The notes: generated by a model from the sequence alone, not told the origin. A DNA stretch of 64,000 nt from Pseudomonas sp. P5_109 (GCF_034009455.1 NZ_CP125380.1:5982501-6046500); one strand, 5' to 3'. Counted from the first letter of the stretch, positions 37,907 to 48,222 are shown. Program-made: numbers and translations.

Positions 37907-37937
37907 ACCCACTCAAGCGGATTACCCAGGACTGAAC

Positions 37938-39155
37938 ATGGCGGTCAAGGCAGCGAAAATCAGCGTGTATGCATGGGAAGGCATTGACCGCAAAGGCACA
38001 AAGGTAACCGGTGAGCTCAGCGCTCAAAACCCCGCGCTGATCAAGGCGAAACTGCGCAGGCAAGGCATCAGTCCCGGCAAGGTTCGCAAAAAGAACCAGT
38101 CGGTTTTCAACATGGGCAAGCGCATCAAGGCCCAGGACATTGCCCTGTTCACCCGGCAAATGGCGACGATGATGAAGGCCGGCGTGCCGTTGCTGCAGTC
38201 GTTCGACATCATCGGCGAAGGCTTTGACAATCCGGCCATGCGCACGCTGGTGGACGAACTGAAACAGGAAGTCGCGGCAGGCAGCAGTTTCGCCGCCGCC
38301 CTGCGCAAGAAACCCCGGTATTTCGATGAACTGTATTGCAACCTGGTGGATGCCGGCGAGCAGGCCGGTGCCCTCGATACCCTTTTGGAGCGGGTCGCGA
38401 CCTACAAGGAAAAAAGCGAAAGTCTCAAGGCCAGGATCAGGAAAGCCATGACCTACCCGCTGGTGGTGGTGTTCGTCGCGGCGATTGTCACCGGGATTCT
38501 GCTGGTCAATGTCGTGCCGCAGTTCGAGTCGGTGTTCAAAGGCTTCGGCGCCGAACTGCCGGCCTTCACCGTGATGGTCATTGGCCTGTCGCAATTCATG
38601 CAGGCCTGGTGGTGGGTGGTCCTCGGCGCGCTGGTAACGATGGCCTTCGGCATGCGTCACGCCCTCAGGACATCCCCGGCCTGCCGTGACCGGACGGACA
38701 CCTGGCTGCTTAAACTGCCGCTGGTTGGCACATTGATGTACAAGTCCGCCGTGGCCCGATTCGCCCGTACGCTGTCGACTACTTTCGCGGCCGGCGTGCC
38801 ACTGGTAGAGGCCCTGGAATCAGTGGCCGGCGCGACCGGCAACATCGTTTTCAAGCGTGCGGTATTGCGCATCCGCCAGGACGTTTCGACCGGCATGCAA
38901 TTGAATTTCGCCATGCGTACCTCCGGCGTCTTTCCGAACATGGCGATACAGATGACCGCCATCGGCGAAGAGTCAGGCGCCCTGGACGCTATGCTCGACA
39001 AAGTCGCGGGGTTCTACGAAGACAACGTCGATAACATGGTCGATAACCTCACCAGCCTGATGGAACCGTTCATCATGGTGGTGCTGGGTGTTATCGTCGG
39101 TGGACTGGTAGTTGCCATGTACCTGCCCATCTTCCAACTTGGCTCAGCGATCTGA
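37938..39155 (+). CDS. pilC: Type IV pilus inner-membrane platform protein PilC
   Basis: The 405-residue protein has two GspF-type domains. The first has FTRQMATMMKAGVPLLQSFD, the second FARTLSTTFAAGVPLVEALE, with three membrane segments around residues 175-195, 215-240 and 375-400. PilC links the pilin pool to the cytoplasmic ATPases PilB and PilT. It directly follows the pilA promoter region, where pilB would be expected first. pilD follows two bases later. Confidence 0.96.
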   Translation: MAVKAAKISVYAWEGIDRKGTKVTGELSAQNPALIKAKLRRQGISPGKVRKKNQSVFNMGKRIKAQDIALFTRQMATMMKAGVPLLQSFDIIGEGFDNPAMRTLVDELKQEVAAGSSFAAALRKKPRYFDELYCNLVDAGEQAGALDTLLERVATYKEKSESLKARIRKAMTYPLVVVFVAAIVTGILLVNVVPQFESVFKGFGAELPAFTVMVIGLSQFMQAWWWVVLGALVTMAFGMRHALRTSPACRDRTDTWLLKLPLVGTLMYKSAVARFARTLSTTFAAGVPLVEALESVAGATGNIVFKRAVLRIRQDVSTGMQLNFAMRTSGVFPNMAIQMTAIGEESGALDAMLDKVAGFYEDNVDNMVDNLTSLMEPFIMVVLGVIVGGLVVAMYLPIFQLGSAI

Positions 39156-39156
39156 C

Positions 39157-40029
39157 ATGCCCTTGAATGAAATTCTGACCCACTTTCCGCTGGCCTTTGT
39201 CCTTCTCGCAGGCATCACCGGCCTGCTGGTCGGCAGTTTCCTCAATGTCGTGATCTGGCGCCTGCCGAAAATGCTCGAACGCGACTGGCGTGAGCAGGCT
39301 CATGACATTCTCGGGCTGTCTGGCGAAACGCCGGTGCCCACCTACAACCTGCTGCTGCCCCATTCCCAATGCCCGCACTGCGCTCACCGGATCCGCGCCT
39401 GGGAAAACATTCCGCTGCTCAGTTATGTGTTTTTGCGCGGCCGCTGTTCAGCCTGCGCGGCGGCGATCAGCCCGCGCTATCCGTTAACCGAACTGGCTTG
39501 TGGCGCGCTATCGGCGTTTGTCGCCTGGCACTTCGGCTTCGGTTGGCCAGCCTGCCTGGTGATGGTCCTGAGCTGGGGTTTGCTGGCGATGAGCCTGATC
39601 GACGCCGAACATCAGATATTGCCAGACGTGCTGGTGCTGCCATTGCTATGGCTGGGGTTGATCATCAACAGTTTCGGCCTATTCGCGTCGTTGCACGAGG
39701 CGCTTTGGGGGGCGATTGCCGGCTACAGCGTGCTGTGGGCGGTGTTCTGGCTGTTCAAGCTGATCACGGGCAAGGACGGCATGGGCTACGGTGATTTCAA
39801 GCTGCTGGCGATGCTGGGCGCCTGGGGTGGCTGGCAGATTTTGCCGCTGACCATCCTGCTGTCTTCGCTGGTGGGTGCCATTATCGGCTTGATGATGCTG
39901 CGCTGGCGCAATGCAAAAACCTCGACGCCGATCCCTTTCGGTCCCTATCTGGCCATTGCCGGCTGGATTGCGTTGCTCTGGGGTGGTCAAATAACCGATC
40001 TCTATTGGCAGTTTGTCGGTTTGAAATGA
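39157..40029 (+). CDS. pilD: Prepilin peptidase / N-methyltransferase PilD
   Basis: The 290-residue membrane protease has the cytoplasmic zinc-type cysteine pairs C72/C75 and C97/C100 in its methyltransferase domain. The two catalytic aspartates lie in [12 protein letters not shown] (D149) and [16 protein letters not shown]. PilD also processes type II secretion pseudopilins, so selection may keep it even if pili are lost. It overlaps coaE by four bases. Confidence 0.97.
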   Translation: MPLNEILTHFPLAFVLLAGITGLLVGSFLNVVIWRLPKMLERDWREQAHDILGLSGETPVPTYNLLLPHSQCPHCAHRIRAWENIPLLSYVFLRGRCSACAAAISPRYPLTELACGALSAFVAWHFGFGWPACLVMVLSWGLLAMSLIDAEHQILPDVLVLPLLWLGLIINSFGLFASLHEALWGAIAGYSVLWAVFWLFKLITGKDGMGYGDFKLLAMLGAWGGWQILPLTILLSSLVGAIIGLMMLRWRNAKTSTPIPFGPYLAIAGWIALLWGGQITDLYWQFVGLK

Positions 40030-40649
40030 ATACCCCTGTGGAAAAACCCTGGATTCTCGGCCTGACCGGCGGCATCGGCAGCGGCAAAAGTGCCGCCGCC
40101 CAACACTTCATCGACCTGGGCGTGCATGTGGTCGACGCCGACCATGCCGCGCGCTGGGTAGTTGAACCTGGTCGCCCGGCACTGGCACAAATCGCCGGGC
40201 ACTTCGGCCCAGGCGTGTTGCAGGTCGACGGGCAACTGGACCGCGCCGCGCTACGCAAATTGATCTTCGAAGTGCCTGAAGAGCGCCGCTGGCTGGAGGC
40301 CCTCCTGCATCCACTGATCGGCGAGGAAATCGCTCACCACCTGGCGCTGGCAAAATCGCCTTATGCGATTCTGGTTTCGCCGCTGCTGATCGAGTCCGGA
40401 CAATACGCCATGACCCAACGGGTGCTGGTGATCGATGCCCCGGAACAATTGCAGATTGAACGCACCCTGCAACGAGACCAGACCAGCGAACAGCAAGTCC
40501 AGGCGATCCTCAAGGCCCAGTCCAGCCGCCAGGATCGCGTGAGCCATGCCGACGACGTCGTGGTCAATGACCGCGACCTTGCCTGGCTGCACAGCGAGGT
40601 CGAACGCCTGCATCACTTTTATCTTACTTTGCGTGGAGGCCAGTCATGA
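40026..40649 (+). CDS. coaE: Dephospho-CoA kinase
   Basis: This 207-residue kinase does the last step of coenzyme A synthesis. Its P-loop [14 protein letters not shown] is at residues 12-25, with the substrate motif [10 protein letters not shown] and [15 protein letters not shown] overlaps tie it to pilD upstream and yacG downstream, the conserved pilBCD-coaE-yacG arrangement minus pilB. Confidence 0.97.
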   Translation: MNTPVEKPWILGLTGGIGSGKSAAAQHFIDLGVHVVDADHAARWVVEPGRPALAQIAGHFGPGVLQVDGQLDRAALRKLIFEVPEERRWLEALLHPLIGEEIAHHLALAKSPYAILVSPLLIESGQYAMTQRVLVIDAPEQLQIERTLQRDQTSEQQVQAILKAQSSRQDRVSHADDVVVNDRDLAWLHSEVERLHHFYLTLRGGQS

Positions 40650-40846
40650 GCCAACCAACAACCGTCGAATGCCCTACCTGTGGCGCCCCCGTGGAATGGA
40701 CCGCCGAGAGCAAATTCCGGCCCTTCTGCTCCGACCGCTGCAAACTGATCGACCTGGGCGCCTGGGCGTCCGAAGAACACAAGATTCCAGTGGCTCCCGA
40801 TGCCGAGGACGAGATGTTCAGCGGTGACTTCGACCCGCGTCACTGA
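40646..40846 (+). CDS. yacG: DNA gyrase inhibitor YacG
   Basis: The 66-residue zinc protein has C9-x2-C12 and C28-x3-C32 ([26 protein letters not shown]). E. coli YacG binds GyrB and blocks DNA binding by gyrase. The acidic tail [13 protein letters not shown] is normal for Pseudomonas members. It is the last gene of the pilC-yacG run. Confidence 0.96.
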   Translation: MSQPTTVECPTCGAPVEWTAESKFRPFCSDRCKLIDLGAWASEEHKIPVAPDAEDEMFSGDFDPRH

Positions 40847-40880
40847 TCCCGATCATGGCGATGCCAGGCCTTGATGCGAA

Positions 40881-41570
40881 TCAAGGCTTGGGATCGTCAT
40901 CTTTCCAGGGGGCCGAGAGGTAGCGGGTGCGGTTGAACGTCTCCAGCCATTCCGGGCAGAACACCACCAGCGCACTGACGATCATGCCGTTGATAAACGC
41001 TTCGGGGAAAATGATCAGCCACAGGTAACCGACAAAATCCTCCAGCCAATACGGCATCTCGAAACGCTCATCGAACCACAGCAACCACAGTGCCAGCAGC
41101 AGGCACAGCAGCGCCGACAGCGCGGCGGCGAAAAATCCGGAAACGAAGATATACACGAAGGGATTTCGCGGTTGCGCGCGCTCCACCAGAATGGCGCAGC
41201 ACTCGGTAACCAGCACCGGCAGGGCAATCAACAGCGCGCCATTGACCCCGACCGCCGCCAGATCCTGTCGGCCGAGCAACACCAGCCCCATCTGCGCCAC
41301 CAAGCCGCCCATCAGCGCCAGCGGCCAGTCCAGCAACAGCGTTACCGCTGTCATGCCGATGAAGTGGTAAGACACGCCGGTATCAAAGTCGCGCCGCACC
41401 AGCCACAGCAAAAACAGCGCAAACACCGTTCCGAACAGCAGATGCTGACGGCGGCTGTCGGTGAACAGTTCAACCCACGGCGCGCGACAGATCGCCCAGA
41501 TCAACACCGGCACATAGATCAGCCAGCCGACCGCAAGGGTTTGCGATGACAGCAACTCTGCACCGATCAT
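40881..41570 (-). CDS. Energy-coupling-factor-type ABC transporter permease (CbiM-like membrane protein)
   Basis: The 229-residue integral membrane protein has about six helices. LLDWPLALMGGLVAQMGLVLLG resembles the CbiM/NikM substrate-binding core, and FPEAFINGMIVSALVVF is typical of the group. No ATPase or CbiQ partner is beside it, so transport and substrate (metal or vitamin) are unproven. The ATG at 41570 is 12 bases after AAGGAG; a TTG 10 codons earlier is less likely. Confidence 0.75.
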   Translation of the reverse strand: MIGAELLSSQTLAVGWLIYVPVLIWAICRAPWVELFTDSRRQHLLFGTVFALFLLWLVRRDFDTGVSYHFIGMTAVTLLLDWPLALMGGLVAQMGLVLLGRQDLAAVGVNGALLIALPVLVTECCAILVERAQPRNPFVYIFVSGFFAAALSALLCLLLALWLLWFDERFEMPYWLEDFVGYLWLIIFPEAFINGMIVSALVVFCPEWLETFNRTRYLSAPWKDDDPKP

Positions 41571-41641
41571 GGCTACGCGCGACTCCTTGGCGAAAGACAA
41601 CAGGCACTCAGTCTACACCGCCGCTCGCCTGCCCTTCGACT

Positions 41642-42574
41642 TCAAGCCCAATGCCGCGAATCGTTCATCACCGCGTCATGTTCGGCGAACAGCTTCGGTA
41701 GCTCTGACTTGAGAAAGTCCACCCAGGTGCGCACCTTGGCATCGAGAAAGCGTCGCGAAGGATACAGCGCATACACATTGCGTTCGCGCAGGCGCCATGC
41801 TGGTAACACGCGCAGCAAAGTGCCGTCGCTCAAGGGCCGCGTCGCGGTGTAGAACGGCAGCAGGCTGATGCCCATGCCCGCTTCCGAAGCCTTGACCATC
41901 GACTCGGCAACATTGCACTGAAAGGTCTTGGCCGGGCAGACGGCGTGCTCGCCGTGCTCGTCCTGGAAAAGCCATTGATCGCTGTACAACGGGTCGAGCA
42001 TGCGCAGGCATTGATGATCGCTCAGCGCCAGCGGCTGCTGCGGCACGCCCCGACGCTGCAGATAGTCCGGGGAGGCACAGGGCACGCTGTAGATCTGCCC
42101 GACGGCTTGCGCAACCATTTGCGAGTCGGCCAGTTCGGGAGCGATCGAAATCACCACATCGTGCCCCTCTTCCAGCGGGTCGGGATTGCGCTGCGACAAG
42201 GTCAGCTCGAACACCACATCGGGATAAAGCTCGCTGTAGCGGGCGATCAAGGGCGTGAGCAGCACACCCAGGCCGTTCATGCTGTGCACCCGCAGGCGTC
42301 CGGCCGGATTGATATGAGCACCACGGGCCTCGGCCGTCGCCTCATCCATGGCGTCGACGATTTGCCGGCTGCGCAGCAGGAAGCGCTCGCCGGCGTCGGT
42401 CAGGCTCAAGCGCCGCGTGGTGCGTTGCAGCAGACGCGCCTGAACATGCTCCTCCAGATCCGCGACCAATCGGGAGACCTGCGCGGTCGACAGATCCAGC
42501 GCATCGGCAGCCCCGGTGAAACTGGCGCAGTCCACCACGCGGATGAATACGCGCAAGTTATTAAGCACGTCCAT
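41642..42574 (-). CDS. LysR-family transcriptional regulator
   Basis: The 310-residue regulator has an N-terminal winged helix (LRVFIRVVDCASFTGAADAL, then AQVSRLVADLEEHVQARLLQ) and a periplasmic-binding-like effector domain. It is of the CrgA/AaeR-like subgroup (PAGRLRVHSMNGLGVLLTPL). AGGGGGG precedes the ATG. It is divergent from the DUF2790 gene. The aromatic-uptake genes lie nearby but on the far side of that gene, so a link to them is only possible. Confidence 0.92.
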   Translation of the reverse strand: MDVLNNLRVFIRVVDCASFTGAADALDLSTAQVSRLVADLEEHVQARLLQRTTRRLSLTDAGERFLLRSRQIVDAMDEATAEARGAHINPAGRLRVHSMNGLGVLLTPLIARYSELYPDVVFELTLSQRNPDPLEEGHDVVISIAPELADSQMVAQAVGQIYSVPCASPDYLQRRGVPQQPLALSDHQCLRMLDPLYSDQWLFQDEHGEHAVCPAKTFQCNVAESMVKASEAGMGISLLPFYTATRPLSDGTLLRVLPAWRLRERNVYALYPSRRFLDAKVRTWVDFLKSELPKLFAEHDAVMNDSRHWA

Positions 42575-42695
42575 AAGCCCCCCTCGGGCGATCACTGTTA
42601 CGTTTTATGTAAGGCTGCATCCGCCGTTCGCCCCTTTATCCCTCGGTGGCAAAGACTAAAATTCAGACATCAAAACCGACACGGAGCACGCCAAC

Positions 42696-42938
42696 ATGAA
42701 AACGTTGATCAGTCTGTTGCTGACCGTTATCGCCACCTCGGCCATGGCCGCCGACAACGAACCCCTCGCGGTCCTGTACAACCCGGAGCAGCCACTGGAC
42801 ATCGCCAGCGTGGTTTCTGTGTCGGACACCGCGACCGCGTGCGGAGTCGTGCCGGCAACCATGGTGTATGTCGATCATCAGGGCCAGACCCACCGCGTGA
42901 CCTACAACGTCATGGGTGATTGCACCAGCAACCTGTGA
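42696..42938 (+). CDS. DUF2790 small secreted protein
   Basis: The 80-residue protein has a signal peptide (MKTLISLLLTVIATSAMA) and the Pseudomonas-specific DUF2790 domain, with two cysteines (ATACGVVPATMVYVDHQG, NVMGDC). Many paralogues occur per genome, often next to metal-responsive regulators. Its function is unknown. Its stop is 8 bases from the stop of the convergent porin gene. Confidence 0.88.
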   Translation: MKTLISLLLTVIATSAMAADNEPLAVLYNPEQPLDIASVVSVSDTATACGVVPATMVYVDHQGQTHRVTYNVMGDCTSNL

Positions 42939-42946
42939 TCAATGGC

Positions 42947-44215
42947 TCACAGCAAGGTCCACGTGTAGCTGAGGATCAAGCGGTTCTCGTCGATATCACT
43001 GCGATAGTTTGAACGCGCCATCGCGTTGCGCACACGGATGCCCAGGCCTTTGAGGCTGCCGCTCTGCAACACATAGCCGATGTCCAGGTCTCGCTCGCGG
43101 TCCTTGCCTTCATAGCCCTTGCCGGTATCGACGTTATTGCCGCTGATGTAGCGCACGGTGCTGGTCAGCCCAGGTACGCCGAGCGCCGCGAAGTCGTAGT
43201 CGTAGCGCGCCTGCCAGGAACGTTCATCGGTGAAGGCGAACTCGTAGGTCGGCACTTCGTTGCCCAGTGGCGAGATGTTGGCAAACACCCGTGGGAACGC
43301 ACTGTCACCGAACATGCCCTGATAGCCGACGTAAAACGTATGGCCGCCACGCTTGGCCGACAGCAACGAGAAGAACGCCTGGTTGTCGATGTTGCCCAGC
43401 AGTTTCTTGCCGTCCTCGCGCGAATCGTAGTAACCGAGGTTGGCACCGAGGACCCAGTCGCCCACCGGCTCACTGTGTTTTAAACCCAGAAAACGCTGGT
43501 TGTAGATATCTTCCAGTTGCCCGTACCAGGCGCTGACCGAGCTGCGCTTGTCGTTGAAGACATAATCAGCGCCGGCAAAATTGAAACCGTCACTGCTGAC
43601 CTGGCGCTGCGGCACATGGCCCAACATCGCTTGCATCTTTTCGTCGCCAGCCTCGTTGCGCAGGCTGGTCGAACTCAAGTGACCACCCTGCAGCGTCAGG
43701 CCATTGATCTCGTTGGAGGTGATGCTTGCGCCCTGATAACTCGGTGGCAGCAAGCGAATATCGCTGAAGGCCAACACTGGCAGGTTGGGTTGCAGCTCAC
43801 CGACTTTCAGCTCGGTTTTGGAGTAGCGCATCTTCAACGCGCCTTCCAGGCGGCTGTAGTTGTCCGCCGCGCGGCCGTCGTCCTGCACCGGCAGCAAACC
43901 GGTATTGGTCCGGTCCGGAGCGCTGTCGAGCTTAAGGCCGAGCAAGCCGATGACGTCCACTCCAAACCCAACGGTGCCCGGGGTGTATCCGGACTTCACG
44001 TTGAGGATGAAACCCTGGGCCCACTCTTCAGCCTTCGATTGCTGGTTGGCACCGACGATGTCGGAATAGTCGCGGCTGAAGTAGTAATTGCGCGCCTGCA
44101 ACGTCGCGGTGGTGTCTTCGACAAAGCCTTTTTCAGCGGCCATCGTGCCTGTGGATAAACTCGAGACGACAGCCAGGGACAACACCGAACCGGTTGTTGG
44201 GAGAATCTGTTTCAT
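42947..44215 (-). CDS. OprD-family outer-membrane porin, benzoate-specific type (BenF/OpdK-like)
   Basis: The 422-residue protein has a signal peptide ending TMAA and an 18-strand OprD-type barrel. Typical segments are [20 protein letters not shown], the [20 protein letters not shown] motif and the C-terminal aromatic strand [13 protein letters not shown]. It is the last gene of the benK-benE-porin run, 10 bases after benE, which suggests uptake of benzoate or another aromatic acid. A CA motif at its ribosome binding site suggests Hfq/Crc control. Confidence 0.9.
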   Translation of the reverse strand: MKQILPTTGSVLSLAVVSSLSTGTMAAEKGFVEDTTATLQARNYYFSRDYSDIVGANQQSKAEEWAQGFILNVKSGYTPGTVGFGVDVIGLLGLKLDSAPDRTNTGLLPVQDDGRAADNYSRLEGALKMRYSKTELKVGELQPNLPVLAFSDIRLLPPSYQGASITSNEINGLTLQGGHLSSTSLRNEAGDEKMQAMLGHVPQRQVSSDGFNFAGADYVFNDKRSSVSAWYGQLEDIYNQRFLGLKHSEPVGDWVLGANLGYYDSREDGKKLLGNIDNQAFFSLLSAKRGGHTFYVGYQGMFGDSAFPRVFANISPLGNEVPTYEFAFTDERSWQARYDYDFAALGVPGLTSTVRYISGNNVDTGKGYEGKDRERDLDIGYVLQSGSLKGLGIRVRNAMARSNYRSDIDENRLILSYTWTLL

Positions 44216-44222
44216 CGTTTTT

Positions 44223-44237
44223 CTCTTATTGTTTTTG
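44223..44237 (-). promoter_or_regulatory. CA motif (Hfq/Crc site) before the OprD-family porin gene
   Basis: CAAAAACAATAAGAG on the minus strand overlaps the last codons of benE (QKQ stop) and the purine-rich ribosome binding site of the porin gene, ending 7 bases before its ATG. Confidence 0.6.
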
Positions 44238-45452
44238 ATCGACGGGTTGAAGGACTTCAGTTGCAGTGGATTTTCGAAGGGGAACGGGACGACGGGCGCT
44301 CAACAGCACATGGGTGACCATGCCGAAAATCAGCCCCCAGAACGCTGCGGACAAACCGAACAACGACATGCCCGAAGCCGTGACCAGGAAGGTCACCAGC
44401 GCGGCTTCGCGATCGCTCGGCACCGCCATCGCGCCCGTCAACGCGCCAGCAATGGCGGCGAACAAGGCCAGCCCGGCCAGCGCCGCGATCAACTCCTTGG
44501 GGAACGCTGAAAACAGCGAGACTAGCGTGGCGCCGAAGATCCCCAACAGCAGATAGCACAGGCCACCGACAACTCCGGCCACGTAGCGTTTGCGAGGATC
44601 TTCGTGGGCTTCGCGACCGGTGCAGATCGCAGCGGTGATGGCCGCCAGATTCAGTCCATGGCACCCGAACGGTGCCAGCAGTGCCGTGCCCAGCGCGCTA
44701 CTGGCGATGATCGGGCTCGCCGGCGTTGGATATCCACTGGCGCGCAGCACCGCCATGCCGGGCACGAACTGACCGGTCAGCGCCACCATCACCAGCGGCA
44801 AGGCGATGTTCAGGATCGCACCCAGGCTGAACTCGGGCGCGATCCACACCGGCGTGGCCAGGCCGATCACCAGCGCTTCACGATGCAATTCACCGGTGAA
44901 CGCGGCAATCGAACACCCCACCAGCAGCACCATCATCACTGCATAACGTGGCATCACACGCTTGCAGATCAGGTAGCAGGCAAACATCGCCAGGACCAGC
45001 AACGGCTTGTGCTGCATCGACACGAACAAGCCGCTGCCGAAACTGAACAGGATCCCCGCCAGCATCGCCGCCGCGATGGCGGCGGGCAGCTTGCTGATGA
45101 TCCGGTCGAAGGCCCCCGAGACGCCAACCACGAAAATGATCAGGCTGCTGACCAGATATGCCCCCACCGCCTCTGCCATGGAGATGTCCGGCAACAGCGT
45201 CACCAGCAACGCCGAGCCCGGTGCCGACCAGGCGATGATCACCGGAACGCGGTAGCGCAGGCTCAAACCAATACCGAGCACGGCGCTGCCAATGGAGATC
45301 GCCCAGATCCAGGACGACAACACTTCCCGCGAAAAATGTGCCGCTTCTGCCGCCTGAAAGATGATCACCAACGGGCCGGCATAGGAAATCACCGCGGCAA
45401 TCAATCCAGCCACGGCGGCTGACAACGAGAAGTCCTGGAAAAACGCTTTCAT
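44226..45452 (-). CDS. benE: Benzoate/H+ symporter family protein BenE
   Basis: The 408-residue inner-membrane protein has about 11-12 helices and the BenE family pattern: [58 protein letters not shown] and [13 protein letters not shown]. BenE proteins are proton-coupled aromatic acid importers. It lies 3 bases after benK and 10 before the porin gene, forming one transcription unit. Confidence 0.93.
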   Translation of the reverse strand: MKAFFQDFSLSAAVAGLIAAVISYAGPLVIIFQAAEAAHFSREVLSSWIWAISIGSAVLGIGLSLRYRVPVIIAWSAPGSALLVTLLPDISMAEAVGAYLVSSLIIFVVGVSGAFDRIISKLPAAIAAAMLAGILFSFGSGLFVSMQHKPLLVLAMFACYLICKRVMPRYAVMMVLLVGCSIAAFTGELHREALVIGLATPVWIAPEFSLGAILNIALPLVMVALTGQFVPGMAVLRASGYPTPASPIIASSALGTALLAPFGCHGLNLAAITAAICTGREAHEDPRKRYVAGVVGGLCYLLLGIFGATLVSLFSAFPKELIAALAGLALFAAIAGALTGAMAVPSDREAALVTFLVTASGMSLFGLSAAFWGLIFGMVTHVLLSARRPVPLRKSTATEVLQPVDQKQ

Positions 45453-45455
45453 GAT

Positions 45456-46799
45456 TCAGGCACCGGTCGCTGACAACGCTGGGTTGACGCCAGCAGCGCT
45501 GCGTCGGCTGCTGATGGTGAACACGGTCATGGCCAGGGCCGCCACCGCACCGGGCAAGGCAAACGCCATGAAGTTCAGTTGCAAGGGCAAGCTGATCCCG
45601 AGCAAGGCACCACCGAGCAGCGGACCGACGATGGCCCCGTTGCGCCCAATGCCCGACGCCCAGCCCAGGCCGGTAGAACGAATCGTCATGGAATAAAACT
45701 GCGCGGCGCAGGCGTACAAAAGAATCTGCGAGCCAATGGTGGTGGCACCCGCAATGGCGATCAGCAGGTACAACACCGGCATCGGGCTGTTGAAGCCCAA
45801 CAGCGTGATCGACACCGCTGCCATGGCGAAAAACACCGACAGCACCCGCGGCAGATTGAGTTTGTCACCCAGCACCCCGCCACCGACCGCGCCGAAGATC
45901 GCCCCGAAGTTCAACACCAGCAGGAACGACAGGCTCGAACCCAGGCTGTAACCGGCGTTGGCCATCAGTTTCGGCAACCAGGAACTCAGCGCGTACACCA
46001 TCAACAGGCAGCAGAAAAACGCCAGCCACAACATCAGCGTGCGCAGCGCACGGCCTTCACGGAACAGCTGCAACACTGGTGTGCCGGTGCCTTTCACTTC
46101 GGCCATGTGCAATTGATCAGAGGTTTGCGCGACGTAGGCCGGATCGATGCGCTGAAGAATGTTGCGCGCCTCTTCATTACGCCCCTGACGCAACATGAAG
46201 CCCACCGATTCGGGCAGGAAATACATGATCAGAGGCAACAACAGCAACGGCAGGATCGCCACGTAAAACACCGACTGCCAGCCGAAACTCGGGATCAGCA
46301 CAATGCCCAGGCCGGCGGACAGCATGCCGCCCACCGAGTAACCGCTGAACATGATCGCGACCAGCGTGCTGCGGATTTTTTTCGGCGCGTACTCGTTCAT
46401 CAGTGCCACGACGTTAGGCATCACGCCGCCAATGCCGAGCCCGGCAATGAAGCGACACAGTCCGAACTCGGTGGGGTTGCGGGCGAAACCGTTGAGCACG
46501 GTGAAGCCACTGAAGAGCATCACGCAGATCGTGATGGCTTTTTTGCGACCGATCCTGTCCGACAACGGGCCGAAGAACAGCGCGCCGAACATCATGCCGA
46601 ACAGTGCATAGCTGCCCAATGCACCCGCTTGCAAAGGACTGAGCCCCCACTCTTTCATCAGCATCGGCAGGACCACGCCGTAGATCACCAGATCGTAACC
46701 GTCGAAGATGATGATCAGGGCACACCAGAACAGCACCATCCAGTGAAAGCGGTTGAAACGAGCGTTATCGATAACCTCATGTACGTCGATCTTGCGCAT
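45456..46799 (-). CDS. benK: MFS aromatic acid transporter, BenK type
   Basis: The 447-residue 12-helix carrier of the aromatic acid:H+ symporter family has the DGYDLVIYGVVLPML motif in helix 1, GPLSDRIGRKKAI between helices 2 and 3, and RFIAGLGIGGVMPNVVAL. The N-terminus MRKIDVHEVIDNARFNRFHW is typical of BenK. It imports benzoate or a close analogue. It leads the benK-benE-porin unit; no benABCD or cat genes are in the window. A CA motif precedes its start. Confidence 0.92.
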   Translation of the reverse strand: MRKIDVHEVIDNARFNRFHWMVLFWCALIIIFDGYDLVIYGVVLPMLMKEWGLSPLQAGALGSYALFGMMFGALFFGPLSDRIGRKKAITICVMLFSGFTVLNGFARNPTEFGLCRFIAGLGIGGVMPNVVALMNEYAPKKIRSTLVAIMFSGYSVGGMLSAGLGIVLIPSFGWQSVFYVAILPLLLLPLIMYFLPESVGFMLRQGRNEEARNILQRIDPAYVAQTSDQLHMAEVKGTGTPVLQLFREGRALRTLMLWLAFFCCLLMVYALSSWLPKLMANAGYSLGSSLSFLLVLNFGAIFGAVGGGVLGDKLNLPRVLSVFFAMAAVSITLLGFNSPMPVLYLLIAIAGATTIGSQILLYACAAQFYSMTIRSTGLGWASGIGRNGAIVGPLLGGALLGISLPLQLNFMAFALPGAVAALAMTVFTISSRRSAAGVNPALSATGA

Positions 46800-46808
46800 G
46801 GCATATAT

Positions 46809-46827
46809 CTCTTGTTGTTGTTTTTTT
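46809..46827 (-). promoter_or_regulatory. CA motif (Hfq/Crc site) before benK
   Basis: On the minus strand AAAAAAACAACAACAAGAG is a strong AAnAAnAA match that contains the AAGAG ribosome binding site, ending 9 bases before the benK ATG. Confidence 0.7.
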
Positions 46828-47018
46828 AGAGCGTCGGTAACACGGCTTACGTCCGTACAGCCGAGGGTAGAGCCGCCCGACACGTGGCAATAGCCAGTGC
46901 GCGCAGATCACTATCCGTTTTGTGCAGGGCCCTGGAACGGGCATGGGAACGGAAGGCCATGAGCCTCTCCGACAAATTGTCTTCTTTGCGATCACATTTG
47001 AACGCTAAGCTTGGGCCT

Positions 47019-47645
47019 ATGGATGACTCAGATTACTTACGCCTGCTGACCATCGCGGCCGAGCAAGCCAACGCCTTCCTGTCCAATGCCCGCAAATGGG
47101 AGCGGGAGCGTTGGGTGTGCCAGCGCCTGCTGCAAGGCTTGAACATCCCCTACCGTGCCGATGAGTTCGCCCCCGCCGGGGAGCCACCGGACGTACTGTT
47201 TCGCGATGCCAGTTTCGAGGTGTTCTTCGTCCTCGACGAAGGCCGGCGCCTCAACGACGAATGGCGCGACGAACTGCAGCGCCGCCGCAGCGCCTTTTCC
47301 CTGAGCCAGCTGGTGCGCCGAGAGGCCAAGCCCCGACGCATCCCCGCCAACGAGTTCTTGCTGCGATTGGCGCCGACCTTGCGCAAAAAAGCGCACAACT
47401 ACAAAGAACGCGGCATGGATCTGGGTGAGCTGGACATCATTGCCTTCGCCAGCCTCAAACGCGAAGTGCTGGATCTCAACAGCCATTTCCCGCCGCCGAC
47501 CGAATACCTGCGCCAGGGCTGGCGTTCGTTGTCATTGGTCGGACCGACCTTCGCCCGCGTGCTGTTCGCCCACCCGGATGCACCGGACTTCTTGCGCAGC
47601 AACCTGGGGCGCAGCATTGTGTTCGACGTCGGGATCAGTTTGTGA
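47019..47645 (+). CDS. DUF1780 family protein, putative endonuclease
   Basis: The 208-residue soluble protein begins DDSDYLRLLTIAAEQANAFL after its start Met and has WERERWVCQRLLQGLN, then FRDASFEVFFVLDEGRRLND (a possible PD-(D/E)XK core). The family is annotated as putative endonuclease without experimental proof. The start used gives the length I expect for the family; ATG 46959 would add 20 residues. The next gene overlaps it by four bases (GTGA). Confidence 0.82.
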   Translation: MDDSDYLRLLTIAAEQANAFLSNARKWERERWVCQRLLQGLNIPYRADEFAPAGEPPDVLFRDASFEVFFVLDEGRRLNDEWRDELQRRRSAFSLSQLVRREAKPRRIPANEFLLRLAPTLRKKAHNYKERGMDLGELDIIAFASLKREVLDLNSHFPPPTEYLRQGWRSLSLVGPTFARVLFAHPDAPDFLRSNLGRSIVFDVGISL

Positions 47646-48169
47646 GCCCGCTGCAGGAACTGATCGCCGAGGTGCCGCAACAAGGCCGTGTGCGCTGGAT
47701 CGGCGTGCGCCCGCAATCACGTTCGCAGATGCTTGAACTCGATGCCGTGGAAGCGCGCCTGGAGGCCGGCCTGACCGGCGACCACGCCCGCGCCGGCGTG
47801 CGCAATGCGCGGCAGGTGACGCTGATTCAGTGGGAGCACCTGGCCGTGATCAGCTCATTGATGGGGCGAGCGCAGGATCATCCGGTCCGGCCTGAAGATC
47901 TGCGGCGCAATCTCGTTATCAGTGGCATCAATCTATTCAGCCTCAAGGGCCGTCGCTTCCGGATTGGCCAGGCAACGTTCGAAACCACTGGCTGGTGCCA
48001 ACCCTGTGCACGCCTTGAAAGCAACCTGGGCATCGGCACCTTTCAGGCCGTGCGCGGACATGGCGGAATCACCGCCCGGGTGTTACAAAGTGGAATCATT
48101 CGCCTGGACGATATCGTCAGCGTCGAACCCATTGCGGACAGCGGCTATGCTGCGTTCAACCCCGGATAA
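47642..48169 (+). CDS. MOSC domain-containing protein
   Basis: The 175-residue protein is a stand-alone MOSC (molybdenum cofactor sulfurase C-terminal) domain: GLTGDHARAG, then LRRNLVISGINLFSLKGRRF, and the conserved Cys pair region WCQPCARLE. Such proteins probably bind Moco or carry sulfur. It begins with GTG inside the end of the DUF1780 gene, so the two are coupled. Confidence 0.92.
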   Translation: MSPLQELIAEVPQQGRVRWIGVRPQSRSQMLELDAVEARLEAGLTGDHARAGVRNARQVTLIQWEHLAVISSLMGRAQDHPVRPEDLRRNLVISGINLFSLKGRRFRIGQATFETTGWCQPCARLESNLGIGTFQAVRGHGGITARVLQSGIIRLDDIVSVEPIADSGYAAFNPG

Positions 48170-48222
48170 AAACACTGTAGCTTCTACACATTCAGCAACG
48201 TCTACCCCTGACGAGGCCCGAT

